In this document: in pieces, positions 1 through 9,557 of the stretch
Layout: each line of letters opens with the position of its first letter
Numbering within the stretch: the stretch's first letter is position 1
NCBI GenBank assembly: GCA_028825475.1
Contig: JAPKAB010000002.1
Span: 1 to 64,000 of the forward strand
Length of the DNA stretch: 64,000 nucleotides
DNA from: Ascidiaceihabitans sp.
GTDB taxonomy: Bacteria; Pseudomonadota; Alphaproteobacteria; Rhodobacterales; Rhodobacteraceae
Reading direction: 5' to 3'
Notes under the pieces: model-generated
Told to the model about the DNA's origin: nothing
Seen by the model: the letters and a program-made list of their open reading frames with translations, nothing else
Database searches by the model: none
Position numbers and translations under genes: made by a program

Positions 1-11
1 CAAAATCCTAT

Positions 12-773
12 CTATAGAATTCCAAGGACCCCTAAATCAGGTTCATATTTCCGACTCACCGGAACCATGTCCCCGTTTGACAGCACTAAACAGGGGCGAC
101 CTTTTACCGTTATCGTCTCAGCTATTTCAGCAAGTGCAACCCAGTGAGATCGATGGGCACAGATGCCCGTGATTTCTGAAACTTCATCGACCGCATCTGA
201 AAACCGCATTCGTAAGTCAAAAGTTCCGACATTGGTAATAACCCGAACAATATGCCCATCAATCGCCAAATGGACAATCTTTCCACAAAAATCTTCGGGT
301 AGACGGCGAACTAGACGCGCAACCTTCGGCTCATCAACCATTGTAGAGCCAGGCTGTATTAAGAAATAGGTTATCCCAAATCGAAAAATACTAGCCGAAA
401 CACAGATCGCAAAAACAACCAAAGTCATCCAAAAAACTGTGGGCGGATCGTCTAGAGGCCCTGGATAGCGCTGGAATGTCCACATCCACAAAAATGGTGT
501 GAATAAAATTGTTGTCCCGAATATGACAGAGCCTCCTTTTAAAAGGGGATGCCAATCGCTTCGGTACTTCCAGACCAAAGTCTGGAGCGAAAGTGCTATA
601 TAAATACTAACAGAACTCAGTACAAACCAGTAGATAAAACGCTGAATAACTCCACCTGATCTATAGGTGCCAAATGGGCCTGACAAAGACAATAAAATGC
701 CTGCGACAGTCAGTAATCCGAACCGGATCAATAAAGTTCTAAGGTGGGGAGATGTTCCGAAACGGGAAATCAT
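12..773 (-). CDS. Membrane-bound LytTR-domain transcriptional regulator
   Basis: Predicted membrane-anchored DNA-binding protein of about 253 residues. Four hydrophobic segments fill the first half, beginning around LLIRFGLLTVAGILL, RFIYWFVLSSVSIYIAL, VIFGTTILFTPFLWMW and VFWMTLVVFAICVSAS. The last ~95 residues match a LytTR domain, with RLPEDFCGKIVHLAIDGHI and a C-terminal CAHRSHWVAL...SNGDMVPVSRKY pattern. I chose the ATG at 773, preceded by TTAAGAG; an upstream in-frame extension to 971 adds about 66 residues without obvious domain character and a weaker start. LytTR proteins with N-terminal membrane segments are common in Rhodobacterales, but the signal and target genes are unknown. The gene is followed by the window edge, so its downstream neighbour is not visible. 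Confident in the family, not in the role. Confidence 0.75.
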   Translation of the reverse strand: MISRFGTSPHLRTLLIRFGLLTVAGILLSLSGPFGTYRSGGVIQRFIYWFVLSSVSIYIALSLQTLVWKYRSDWHPLLKGGSVIFGTTILFTPFLWMWTFQRYPGPLDDPPTVFWMTLVVFAICVSASIFRFGITYFLIQPGSTMVDEPKVARLVRRLPEDFCGKIVHLAIDGHIVRVITNVGTFDLRMRFSDAVDEVSEITGICAHRSHWVALAEIAETITVKGRPCLVLSNGDMVPVSRKYEPDLGVLGIL

Positions 774-989
774 TACTCTTAACTTTGGTAAAAACAATTT
801 TTGGCTCAAGTTTTGAAATGCAATCAGTTGACGCACTTTAACGCCACCCTCAAAAATCACAACCACCGATGGGAATTTACAAGAAAAAACAAAGTTAAAG
901 TAGAAAGTGGATGAAGCCTGTACTTGATGAGTTTCAATAAAACTGGGAAAGAACGTAGCGCAGGGCAGCAATGCCGCCCTGCGTGGATC

Positions 990-1889
990 TTACGCGGTTA
1001 GGCCCTCTGGCTCAGCCAAACCATTTGCACGGCAACAAGCCGTGATCGTATTCGCAAGCAAACAGGCAATCGTCATAGGGCCAACGCCACCCGGAACAGG
1101 TGTAATCGCCCCAGCAACAGCCGAAACTTGCGCGTAATCTACATCGCCCAGCAGCTTACTTTTGCCTGGTTTGTCGGGATGCGGTGTGCGTGTAATACCA
1201 ACGTCAATCACAACCGCACCCGGCTTAACCCAATCAGCCTGCACCATCTCAGCGCGCCCCACGGCCGCAACTAAAATATCAGCACGTGCACAAACTTCTG
1301 CCAAGTTACTTGTACGGGAATGCGCAATCGTCACTGTGCAGTTTTCTTGCAATAACAGCTGGGCCATCGGTTTACCGAATAAGTTTGATCGACCAATAAC
1401 AACTGCGTTTTTGCCAGACATGTTTCCAATCTGATCACGCAGAAGCATCAGGCAACCAAGCGGCGTGCAAGAGACCAGTCCGGTCTCCCCGCTGGCCAGA
1501 AGACCCGCATTAACAACGCTAAGGCCATCAACGTCTTTGGAAGGATCAATACGCGCCACAACTGCGCGCTCATCTAAGTGATCAGGCACAGGGAATTGGC
1601 ACAAAATACCGTGAACACTATCGTCAGCATTCAATTTGTCGATAAGGTCAAACAAGACCTCCTCGGATACATCTGCAGGAAGTCTGTGTTCAAAGCTGTT
1701 CATTCCAACTTCAACCGTCTGTTTGTGCTTTGCCGCGACATAAACCTCAGACGCGGGGTCTGCACCCACGAGAACCACAGCCAAACCCGGTGTAATCCCG
1801 TGATCAGTTTTCAAGCGGGTTACATGTTCCCCAACTTGACCACGCACATCGGCCGCAAAGGCCTTTCCATCAATAACCGTTGCCGCCAT
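990..1889 (-). CDS. folD: Bifunctional 5,10-methylene-THF dehydrogenase / 5,10-methenyl-THF cyclohydrolase
   Basis: FolD interconverts 5,10-methylene-, 5,10-methenyl- and 10-formyl-tetrahydrofolate using NADP in the cytosol. At 299 residues it has normal family length. Visible signatures are the substrate-site YVAAK (Tyr50, Lys54), the SKDVDGL segment near residue 120, the Rossmann GRSNLFGKP near 165, and [10 protein letters not shown] near 266. The ATG at 1889 gives the expected N-terminus. It lies about 115 bases downstream of fhs on the same strand, so the two enzymes that make and interconvert formyl-tetrahydrofolate are probably co-transcribed. A strong inverted repeat sits in the gap between them. 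Confidence 0.97.
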   Translation of the reverse strand: MAATVIDGKAFAADVRGQVGEHVTRLKTDHGITPGLAVVLVGADPASEVYVAAKHKQTVEVGMNSFEHRLPADVSEEVLFDLIDKLNADDSVHGILCQFPVPDHLDERAVVARIDPSKDVDGLSVVNAGLLASGETGLVSCTPLGCLMLLRDQIGNMSGKNAVVIGRSNLFGKPMAQLLLQENCTVTIAHSRTSNLAEVCARADILVAAVGRAEMVQADWVKPGAVVIDVGITRTPHPDKPGKSKLLGDVDYAQVSAVAGAITPVPGGVGPMTIACLLANTITACCRANGLAEPEGLTA

Positions 1890-1959
1890 TGCGCAATTCC
1901 TTTTGGTTTTTTTAGACTAAAAGACCCCCACCGCCGGCAAGGGCAACCCATTTGGGCTC

Positions 1960-1999
1960 ATTCAGAGCGACAAGAGCGTTAACCCTTATCGCTCTGAAT
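1960..1999. repeat. Perfect 11-bp inverted repeat between fhs and folD
   Basis: The arms ATTCAGAGCGA (1960-1970) and TCGCTCTGAAT (1989-1999) are perfectly complementary and enclose an 18-base loop. The element lies immediately after the fhs stop codon at 2006, reading on the minus strand. There is no T-run after either arm, so it is not a standard intrinsic terminator. It may stabilise the fhs mRNA 3' end or tune read-through into folD. Confidence 0.6.
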
Positions 2000-2005
2000 A
2001 ATGAC

Positions 2006-3682
2006 TTAGAACAAGCCTTCGACTTCGCCCTTGTCATTCAGCATGATGTTTTCTGCTGATGGTACACGTGGCAAGCCTGGCATCGTCATAATTTCACCGC
2101 AGACCGCTACAACGAAACCGGCACCAGCACTTAGGCGCACTTCGCGAACTGGCACAGAGTGACCAGTTGGAGCACCACGCAAGGTCGGATCAGTTGAGAA
2201 GCTATATTGTGTTTTCGCCATACATACCGGCAGATGACCGTAACCTTGGTCTTCCCACTGCTTCAGCTGATCGCGAATTTTTTGATCCATCAATGCTTCG
2301 TCCGCGCGATAGATGCGCTTACAAACAGTTTGGATCTTATCTGCCAATGACATTTCATCAGGATAGATCGGAGCAAAGTTTGCAACATCAGCATCTGCGA
2401 TTTCAGCAACGCGTTTCGCCAAATCAGCAGAACCTTCAGAACCAAGTTCCCAGTGACGTGACAAGATCGCTTCTGCGCCTTGCTCAGATACAAAGTCTTT
2501 GATCGCTTGAACTTCTGCGTCAGTGTCAGTGACAAAGTGGTTGATCGCAACCACAACCGGTACACCGAATGATTTAAGGTTTTCGATGTGGCGTCCAAGG
2601 TTTGGACAACCGGCCTGAACCGCAGCAACGTTTTCGGGACCAAGATCAGCCTTAGCAACGCCACCGTTCATTTTCATTGCACGAACGGTTGCAACACAAA
2701 CAACAACCGATGGGGCCAAGCCCGCTTTGCGGCATTTGATATTCATGAACTTCTCAGCACCCAAGTCAGCACCAAAGCCAGCTTCGGTCACAACGTAGTC
2801 AGCCAATTTCAAAGCTGTGGTGGTTGCAATGACAGAGTTACAGCCGTGGGCGATGTTCGCGAATGGACCTCCGTGTACGAATGCTGGGTTATTCTCGAGC
2901 GTTTGCACGATATTTGGCTGCATTGCGTCTTTCAGCAGAACAGTCATTGCACCGTCTGCTTTGATGTCACGTGCAAAGACCGGTGTGCGGTCACGGCGAT
3001 AAGCCACGATCATGTCACCCAGACGTTTTTGTAAATCTTGCAAGTCATTTGACAGGCACAGAATGGCCATGACTTCAGAGGCAACCGTGATATCGAACCC
3101 AGTTTCACGTGGGAAGCCGTTAGACACACCACCCAAAGAAGCAGTAATTTGACGCAACGCGCGATCGTTCATGTCAACAACGCGGCGCCAAACAACGCGA
3201 CGTGTATCGATTTCTAGTGAGTTGCCCCAATAGATGTGGTTGTCGATCATCGCTGACAGCAATGAGTGTGCGGATGTGATCGCATGGAAGTCACCCGTAA
3301 AGTGTAGGTTCATTTCTTCCATTGGGATAACTTGTGCGTAACCGCCACCAGCAGCGCCGCCTTTCATGCCAAAGTTTGGACCCAGCGATGCTTCGCGGAT
3401 GCAAACACAGGCGTTCTTGCCAATGCGGTTTAGACCATCACCCAAACCGACAGTAGTTGTGGTTTTACCTTCGCCAGCTGGCGTTGGGTTGATCGCAGTC
3501 ACAAGGATCAACTTGCCATCTTCGCGGTCTTGAACCGAGTTGATGAATTCCTGACTTACTTTGGCTTTGTCGTGGCCATAAGGCAGAAGGTCATCGCTGG
3601 AAATCCCCAGCTTTGCGCCAATCTCTTGGATCGGCAACTTTGTCGCTTCACGTGCGATCTGAATGTCAGTTTTATAAGCCAT
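2006..3682 (-). CDS. fhs: Formate--tetrahydrofolate ligase
   Basis: Fhs makes 10-formyl-tetrahydrofolate from formate, ATP and tetrahydrofolate. The protein is 558 residues, the usual size. The nucleotide-binding loop TPAGEGKTT is at residues 67-75, followed by the family blocks [19 protein letters not shown] and GNSLEID. The C-terminal half retains [15 protein letters not shown] and [15 protein letters not shown]. Upstream (3683-3842) is a 160-base gap that must hold its promoter. folD follows downstream, consistent with a one-carbon operon; in marine roseobacters this pair feeds formaldehyde and formate oxidation or purine synthesis, which is inference here. Confidence 0.98.
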   Translation of the reverse strand: MAYKTDIQIAREATKLPIQEIGAKLGISSDDLLPYGHDKAKVSQEFINSVQDREDGKLILVTAINPTPAGEGKTTTTVGLGDGLNRIGKNACVCIREASLGPNFGMKGGAAGGGYAQVIPMEEMNLHFTGDFHAITSAHSLLSAMIDNHIYWGNSLEIDTRRVVWRRVVDMNDRALRQITASLGGVSNGFPRETGFDITVASEVMAILCLSNDLQDLQKRLGDMIVAYRRDRTPVFARDIKADGAMTVLLKDAMQPNIVQTLENNPAFVHGGPFANIAHGCNSVIATTTALKLADYVVTEAGFGADLGAEKFMNIKCRKAGLAPSVVVCVATVRAMKMNGGVAKADLGPENVAAVQAGCPNLGRHIENLKSFGVPVVVAINHFVTDTDAEVQAIKDFVSEQGAEAILSRHWELGSEGSADLAKRVAEIADADVANFAPIYPDEMSLADKIQTVCKRIYRADEALMDQKIRDQLKQWEDQGYGHLPVCMAKTQYSFSTDPTLRGAPTGHSVPVREVRLSAGAGFVVAVCGEIMTMPGLPRVPSAENIMLNDKGEVEGLF

Positions 3683-3842
3683 GGGATTCCCTTAGGTCAG
3701 TGATGCAGACGATAATGCTTAATCCCGCATACACCTCAGCTTCGCATCACATAGGTTGCATTTCCGACATTTCCAAAGGTGGTTGCGGCGTCGAGTGCAT
3801 TGCCCGTTTCTTTTTGGAAACCAAAGCGCGCTAATAGCGCAG

Positions 3843-4382
3843 CTAAGCTAACGCTTTTCCAATCCGTGGCAGACGGGCCTTTTTAAACAAGTTGCGCATT
3901 TGCCAATCTTCTCCAGACAGTTTGCGCGCAGTTGCAAGCACTCCTTCGGCGACCGAGCTAACGACTTCGGGTGACGCCTGCCAAACTTGGTACAGGTAAC
4001 TATCAGGATCGATACGTGTTAGGCCTTCTTCAGCCAAAATATTGCGAGGGAAATCCTTGGCATTGACCGTCATGATCGAATCTGCTGATCCAGTGATAGC
4101 GGCTGATAGCACATGAATATCATTAGCATCAGGCAACCAAAGTCGCGCCTGAAGGCCTGAGTTTGGCATAATTTCGGCCCTTGGCCACGCTGCATTCAAA
4201 AGCGCAATTTCGCCGCGTGCGAATACTTCGGCCTCAGGCCCAATCTTCAAAGTTGCGCGGGCCCATTCTTCTAGAACGCGCGGCGACCATTGAGGTTCGA
4301 AAACCCCGGCGCGTGCGACCCCAAGCAACATCTCACGAGTTACGGTGGGGAATAATACGCACGCGTCGAGGAAAATTCTCAT
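3843..4382 (-). CDS. PIN-domain protein (RSP_2648-like)
   Basis: PIN domains are Mg2+-dependent ribonuclease folds. This 179-residue protein keeps the expected acidic residues: Asp6 in IFLDACVLF, Glu38/Glu39 in RVLEEW, Asp85 and Asp88 in LPDANDIH, and Asp110 in TVNAKDF. The catalytic set therefore appears intact. The ATG overlaps the TGA of the upstream methyltransferase gene by four bases (ATGA), indicating translational coupling. No antitoxin-like small gene is adjacent, which argues against a VapBC toxin. I recognise the pair as one that recurs in Rhodobacterales under RSP_2648/RSP_2647 names. A role in RNA cleavage or RNA quality control is inferred from the partner. Confidence 0.82.
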   Translation of the reverse strand: MRIFLDACVLFPTVTREMLLGVARAGVFEPQWSPRVLEEWARATLKIGPEAEVFARGEIALLNAAWPRAEIMPNSGLQARLWLPDANDIHVLSAAITGSADSIMTVNAKDFPRNILAEEGLTRIDPDSYLYQVWQASPEVVSSVAEGVLATARKLSGEDWQMRNLFKKARLPRIGKALA

Positions 4383-5590
4383 AGACGGAAGAACAATGCC
4401 TTGAGGTATCCGCTTTCCGACAATTGCGGAAGCAATGGATGGTCTGCACCGGCAAAGCCAGTGTGGATCAAGGACGCACGGCGTCCACCGCGACCAATAC
4501 CGCGAACCGATGCTGCACGGAACTGTGCAAGATCAGCAGCGTGTGAACACGAACAGAGACCCAAAATACCGTCTTCAGCCACCAACGGCGCTGCGAGGCG
4601 TGCGATACGCTCATAGGCTCGCAAACCAGCTTCAACCGCTTGACGTGACGGCGCGAAGGCTGGCGGATCGCAGATAATGACGTCAAATTTGGCACCTTCA
4701 GCGCGCAATGATGTCAAAACATCGAATGCATCGCCTTTGCGTGTGCTGAACTTGTCGCCAAATCCTGCTGCCGCAGCACCTTGTGTTGCGAGATCAAGTG
4801 CAGGTGCAGAGCCGTCAACAGCCATTGCTGATGCAGCACCGCCAGCCAAAGCGGCCAAACCAAATCCGCCAACATGGCTAAACACGTCCAAAACACGCGC
4901 GCCATTTGAAAGGCGTGAAACAAATTCGTGGTTTGGGCGCTGGTCAAAAAACAGGCCCGTCTTCTGTCCACCAATTAAATCGGCCATGTAGGTTGCGCCG
5001 TTCATCGTAACGGGGATTGGGCCCTCAGGTGCAGCACCGATTACAACGCCGGATTCATCATCCAATCCCTCCAAAGCGCGGGTACGGCCAGCAGCATTTT
5101 TCAAAATGTTGCTGATGCCTGTCACTTCAGCCACCGCAGCTGCCAACATTGGCAAGTACGTGTCAGCCCATGCCGCGTTCGGTTGGATCACGCAAGTGTC
5201 GCCAAAGCGATCAATCACAACACCAGGAAGGCCATCTGCCTCTGCGTGGATCAAACGATAGAATGGTGCGTCAAACAATTGTTCACGCAATTTCAGTGCG
5301 CGTGCAATTTTGGCAACAAACCATTCATGGTCCAATTGCGCATCTGGATCCGTATCCAGAACGCGTGCAATGATTTTAGAGTTCGGATTTACCGAAACCA
5401 AACCAAGCGGCTGGCGCAATTCATCTTGCAAAACGGCCAAAGCACCAGGAGCCAATGCCTTAGTGCGACGGTCTGTAACCATCTCATTGGCATAAACCCA
5501 TGGGAAACCATGGCGGATGGCACGTGCGTTTGCTTTGGGCATAAGCCGTACTACGGGGCGGGTGATATCATCAATAAGGGGCGCTGTCAT
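4379..5590 (-). CDS. Class I SAM-dependent RNA methyltransferase, RlmI-like (RSP_2647-like)
   Basis: This 403-residue protein resembles RlmI/YccW-type enzymes that make 5-methylcytosine in rRNA. The N-terminus (VVRLMPKANARAIRHGFPWV) is the typical PUA-like start. GGQKTGLFFDQRPNHEF near residues 207-223 and DVFSHVGGFGLAALAGGA form the SAM-binding core, and ICDPPAFAPSR near 310 is the DPPxF catalytic loop. LCSCSHAA supplies the candidate catalytic cysteines. It is coupled by ATGA to the PIN-domain gene downstream and follows a lipoprotein gene at a 38-base gap. The exact rRNA position cannot be read from sequence alone. Confidence 0.88.
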   Translation of the reverse strand: MTAPLIDDITRPVVRLMPKANARAIRHGFPWVYANEMVTDRRTKALAPGALAVLQDELRQPLGLVSVNPNSKIIARVLDTDPDAQLDHEWFVAKIARALKLREQLFDAPFYRLIHAEADGLPGVVIDRFGDTCVIQPNAAWADTYLPMLAAAVAEVTGISNILKNAAGRTRALEGLDDESGVVIGAAPEGPIPVTMNGATYMADLIGGQKTGLFFDQRPNHEFVSRLSNGARVLDVFSHVGGFGLAALAGGAASAMAVDGSAPALDLATQGAAAAGFGDKFSTRKGDAFDVLTSLRAEGAKFDVIICDPPAFAPSRQAVEAGLRAYERIARLAAPLVAEDGILGLCSCSHAADLAQFRAASVRGIGRGGRRASLIHTGFAGADHPLLPQLSESGYLKALFFRL

Positions 5591-5628
5591 AGCGCCCCCT
5601 CTAGTCTGCTTTCCCGCTTGGGGGAAGC

Positions 5629-6267
5629 TTAGATGTTGTTTAAGGTTTGCATGAAGCCCAATTTGGGGTTCTGGAAGCCTCCAACGCCACCAAGTTCTTG
5701 GCGGATAACCTCAGCCAGGTGTTGCGTGATGCGAACTTTCTGAGTCAAACCAATAGATTCAGCTTCGATCGCTTTCTGGCCGCCAAAGCCATCTAAATCA
5801 GCTTTGATTGAGCGCGGTTCACCGATCACAGCACCTGTTGCAAGATCACGAATGCGAATCGCGAATGTAATCGAATGGATCCCACCAGTAGTATACCGTG
5901 CCTTCTGGGTCAGAGCATGAAAACGTTCCACCCGAACATCCAAACCAACATTTACAACACCCTCAAGGGTCTCAGTACCTTGTGTGAAGGCCGTGTCAAA
6001 AATTGCTTTAACCTGCTCATGTCGGTTGCCCGCGGCATCTCCACGCCAGACAATATCGCCTCCTGGAAGATAGCTATTCCGCTCAGATACTTTGAGTGTT
6101 TCTGGAACCATGACATTAATTTCGCCAACAGTTATCGAAGGCAAAACTTGGACAAAGCCAGGAGGTTCTGGTTCAAACCGTGCGTTGCGCGTTGCTGTAT
6201 CGACAGATGCACATGCGGACACCATTGCACCCAGACCTAGCATCATAACCAATTTCAGAATTCTCAT
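5629..6267 (-). CDS. Conserved lipoprotein (DUF6778-like)
   Basis: Predicted 212-residue lipoprotein. The ATG at 6267 is supported by the strong ribosome site GGAGG just upstream; an in-frame start at 6318 would add 17 residues before the signal peptide and is unlikely. The signal MRILKLVMMLGLGAMVSAC ends in a lipobox (VSA|C, Cys19). The mature part has no catalytic motif I recognise. Phrases such as VPETLKVSERNSYLPGGDIVWRGD and the length match the Rhodobacterales family I know as DUF6778. It is probably in one transcription unit with the methyltransferase and PIN genes. Function unknown, presumably envelope-associated. Confidence 0.75.
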   Translation of the reverse strand: MRILKLVMMLGLGAMVSACASVDTATRNARFEPEPPGFVQVLPSITVGEINVMVPETLKVSERNSYLPGGDIVWRGDAAGNRHEQVKAIFDTAFTQGTETLEGVVNVGLDVRVERFHALTQKARYTTGGIHSITFAIRIRDLATGAVIGEPRSIKADLDGFGGQKAIEAESIGLTQKVRITQHLAEVIRQELGGVGGFQNPKLGFMQTLNNI

Positions 6268-6423
6268 GTTATCCTCCGGCCGAAACTCTACGGCTATTCT
6301 TGTTTTGTTGGGACACATTTGAGCTTCAATTGAGGCGGTATTGCGACAAGTTCACTGCATTTTTGTGAAATTTTCGGAGTTCAAAATAGAATTTTCAGCT
6401 GCAAACCCTTATATTTATGACCT

Positions 6424-6699
6424 TTAGCTTGGGCGAGTTCTCGAACGCCAACCACCGCGTCTGCGGGGCGCAGCCATTCCAGCCAAGCCTTCACGCATCA
6501 CCTCACTCATCGGATGATCAGGCGTTGGTTCACCGTATTGATCCAACAACAGTCTTAAGGTTTGGCCAGTGTCTTGCTCCATTGGCAAACTGAGAGCCCA
6601 ATCCAAAAAGATGGTGCGGCACTCGCTTTTGGTAATACCGACCATACGATAAGCCTCGAATACAAGACCTTTAGGATCGTTCAAATCACCTTTTCTCAT
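6424..6699 (-). CDS. Small protein coupled to glnE, function unknown
   Basis: A 91-residue soluble protein that I cannot assign to a named family. Its ATG overlaps the glnE stop by four bases (6696-6699), so its translation is probably coupled to glnE. The sequence starts MRKGDLNDPKGLVFEAYRMV, contains SECRTIFLDWALSLP and a YGEPTPDHPMSEVMREGL stretch, and ends in an Arg-rich basic tail (PRRRGGWRSRTRPS) that could bind nucleic acid or an acidic partner. Codon use looks like that of its neighbours, so it is likely a real gene. A role in nitrogen regulation is suggested only by position. Confidence 0.75.
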   Translation of the reverse strand: MRKGDLNDPKGLVFEAYRMVGITKSECRTIFLDWALSLPMEQDTGQTLRLLLDQYGEPTPDHPMSEVMREGLAGMAAPRRRGGWRSRTRPS

Positions 6700-9482
6700 T
6701 TATCTGCATTACTTTCATTTGAGCCAATCACACGGTCAATCACATCTTTCGCCGCGTCAAAGTTAGTTACCAAAGCAAATTCCAAAGCGACCAAATCTTC
6801 ATATCCCATTGTCCGACAAACAAAACCCATTGCACCTTCACCAATTTCTGCAGGATTCAATGCTCCATTTGACAGCAGCCTCGAAGACAATTGCAACGCC
6901 CAACACATGTCATAGCTTGCCTGCAAAACCTGTCTGTCGGCGTCATCGATTAACCCATGTGCGACACAAGCGTCTAATCCACTGCTTGTCTCACGAGCTG
7001 GCGATCCATTCAGCAACGCACCGGCCTGTGCGAACAGCTCTATGTCCTGCATCCGACCAGCACCGATCTTAGGATCCCAGATACTTTCAGCAGGCTTTGC
7101 TTGCGCAATTCGCACCCTCATTGCTTTAACCTCGGTTAAAACATCCTGCGATTTCCGTGCTACATCGAGCGTACCTTGCCTAAAATTCTCGATATCAGAT
7201 CCCAGATCAGTTGAGCCGGCTAGGTAATCGGCGCGAGTTAATGCAAGATGCTCCCAAACCCATGCATTATTTTGTTGATAATCTTGGAAACTTGTCCAGC
7301 TGGTCGCAACGGGCCCTTGGTTTCCAGATGGGCGCAGCCGCATATCGACTTCATATAAGCGCCCTTGGGCCATCGGCACTGTCAAAGCTGTGATCATCGC
7401 TTGCGTTAAGCGAGCGTAATAAACTCGGGTTGCTAGTTCACGTGGCCCTGTTGAGACGTCAACACCTGCTGGATCATAAATGATTATTAAATCAAGGTCG
7501 GAGCCCGCATTCAACATGCCAGCCCCCAATGACCCCATGCCAAGGACGACCGCCCCGCGACCTGGGGGCGGGCCATAACGGCGCGCAAATTCATCAACCA
7601 CTGCAGGCCAGATTGCTCCGACGACCGCCCGCGCAAGGTCATTGTATTGAACGCCCGCTTCTTTTGCGTCGATTAAGCCACGTAATAGATGCACACCGAC
7701 CCGAAAGTGCAGTTCTTTTGTCCACCGCCGCGCGGCATCAAGTTTAGCCTCGTAGTCACTCTCACGAATAAGCAAATCCATCAAAGCCGACTGCAAAAGC
7801 GCTTGGCCAACCCATTCACTAAAAAAGTCACCGCCGATAACCGCATCAAAAACAGACGCATTTCGTGACAAGTATTGGGCTAAGGCGGGTGAGGTACTGA
7901 CTATATCGACCAGCAATTCAACCAGCTGAGGGTTAGCATCAAATAACGAAAACAATTGAACACCTGCAGGCAGCCCTCTCAAAAACCCGTCCAACGCCAA
8001 TAATGCTTCTTGGGGTTTTGCTGCTTGAGCAAGGCGCGCCAGTATTGCTGGCTTAATGCGCTCAAACACAGCCGCCCCACGCTCGCTGCGCAAAGCAGGA
8101 TAGGTCCGCCAGCGTTCCATAATCTCAGGATTAAGAGTTTGTTCAGGTACCGCAGCAACTGCATCCGGCGCAAAAAATCCCTCCGTCGCGTCATGGACTT
8201 CGCTTAGCCTGCGATGAAGATCCTGCTCTAAATCGGAACGGTTCATATCCATCAATGCTGCAAGACGGTCAAATTCTGCTTCCGACGTGGGCAGGTTATG
8301 GGTTTGTGCATCACGCACCATTTGCAAGCGGTGTTCGACAGTGCGATGCACTACATAGTGATCAGATAGGGTTTTTGCCAAATCTGGCTCGATCCAGCCC
8401 TTTTGTGCCAGCCCTGCCAATCCTTGGCGCGTTCCACTCATCCTCAATTCCGGATCACGCCCACCCGCAATCAGTTGGCGGGTTTGAGTGAAAAATTCGA
8501 TCTCACGGATACCACCGCGCCCCAACTTCATATTGTGACCAGCCAAGGTGATTGGCCCACCCAAACCTTTGTGATGGCGAATAGCCAAACGCATATCATG
8601 TGCATCTTGGATAGCAGCAAAATCCAGATGTCTGCGCCAAACAAATGGTCCCAATGTTTTCAGGAATCGATCACCCGCCTCTATATCGCCGGCAGAAGAA
8701 CGTGCCTTGATAAAGGCGGCACGTTCCCAAGTGCGCCCAAGACTTTCATAGTAGCGTTCGGCCGCTTCCATAGCGATACACACCGGTGTCGCCGACGGAT
8801 CAGGACGCAAACGCAGGTCCGTGCGGAACACATAACCCTCTCCCGTAATGTCGCTAAGTAATGCGGTCATCGCTCGGGTTGCACGCACAAAGCCCATTCG
8901 GGCATACGCAAAATCACGAGCGTCAAACCGAGTTTCGTCAAACAAGCAGATCAGATCGATGTCCGATGAGTAATTCAATTCATGCGCACCCATCTTGCCC
9001 ATGGCCAAAGCAACCATGCCGCCAGCAATCTCGATGTCATCCTCACCCTGACCAGGCAATTTCCCCCTTTTAATTTGCTGGGCGATGGCACCACGCATCG
9101 CAGTTGTACAAGCTGTATCGGCAAACCGACTAAGTGTTCCTGTGACCTGCTCCAAAGACCAGACCCCACCAAGGTCAGCCAATCCAGTCAACAGGGCGAT
9201 CCTCCGTTTTGCTTGACGAAGGCGTGTACCGACAACATCATAGGCACAGGATAAACATTCGGCAAATTCGACCTCGACCGCGGCTTCAGGGCGATCAAAG
9301 GCTGCAGCGACCCAATTCGCTTCTTTCGCAACTAAATTCGCCAGATACGGACTGCTGCCAGCAGCACCTTTTATCAAATCTAAAATAGGGGGCGAAACCC
9401 CGTGAACCAGGGCAGCAGCTTCAGCACCCCTATCATGATTAAAAGGGCGCGGGCAGCGGGTCAGATCAGCTTCAAAACTCAT
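6696..9482 (-). CDS. glnE: Bifunctional glutamine synthetase adenylyltransferase / adenylyl-removing enzyme
   Basis: GlnE attaches AMP to, or removes it from, glutamine synthetase in response to PII and glutamine. The 928-residue protein has the duplicated nucleotidyltransferase plan. The N-terminal (adenylyl-removing) site has SSDIDL at residues 172-177 with RLRP at 224-227. The C-terminal (adenylyl-transferring) site has GSDLDL at 660-665 followed by a second DMRLRPSGNQG block. Between them are the helical regulatory segments with GRGGIREIEFF near 322. Both catalytic centres look intact, so bidirectional control of GlnA is expected. A small 91-residue gene is coupled downstream. Confidence 0.97.
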   Translation of the reverse strand: MSFEADLTRCPRPFNHDRGAEAAALVHGVSPPILDLIKGAAGSSPYLANLVAKEANWVAAAFDRPEAAVEVEFAECLSCAYDVVGTRLRQAKRRIALLTGLADLGGVWSLEQVTGTLSRFADTACTTAMRGAIAQQIKRGKLPGQGEDDIEIAGGMVALAMGKMGAHELNYSSDIDLICLFDETRFDARDFAYARMGFVRATRAMTALLSDITGEGYVFRTDLRLRPDPSATPVCIAMEAAERYYESLGRTWERAAFIKARSSAGDIEAGDRFLKTLGPFVWRRHLDFAAIQDAHDMRLAIRHHKGLGGPITLAGHNMKLGRGGIREIEFFTQTRQLIAGGRDPELRMSGTRQGLAGLAQKGWIEPDLAKTLSDHYVVHRTVEHRLQMVRDAQTHNLPTSEAEFDRLAALMDMNRSDLEQDLHRRLSEVHDATEGFFAPDAVAAVPEQTLNPEIMERWRTYPALRSERGAAVFERIKPAILARLAQAAKPQEALLALDGFLRGLPAGVQLFSLFDANPQLVELLVDIVSTSPALAQYLSRNASVFDAVIGGDFFSEWVGQALLQSALMDLLIRESDYEAKLDAARRWTKELHFRVGVHLLRGLIDAKEAGVQYNDLARAVVGAIWPAVVDEFARRYGPPPGRGAVVLGMGSLGAGMLNAGSDLDLIIIYDPAGVDVSTGPRELATRVYYARLTQAMITALTVPMAQGRLYEVDMRLRPSGNQGPVATSWTSFQDYQQNNAWVWEHLALTRADYLAGSTDLGSDIENFRQGTLDVARKSQDVLTEVKAMRVRIAQAKPAESIWDPKIGAGRMQDIELFAQAGALLNGSPARETSSGLDACVAHGLIDDADRQVLQASYDMCWALQLSSRLLSNGALNPAEIGEGAMGFVCRTMGYEDLVALEFALVTNFDAAKDVIDRVIGSNESNADK

Positions 9483-9557
9483 ACTCCTACCTTGACCGCA
9501 ATCATCCGTAGGTCAATGGCCCTTGCAAGCCGCAGAACAAGGTTTCAAATTACAAAC

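Noticed and set aside
3843-4382. VapC-type toxin of a toxin-antitoxin system
   Set aside because: The PIN protein is coupled to a methyltransferase and no antitoxin-sized gene with a DNA-binding domain is adjacent.
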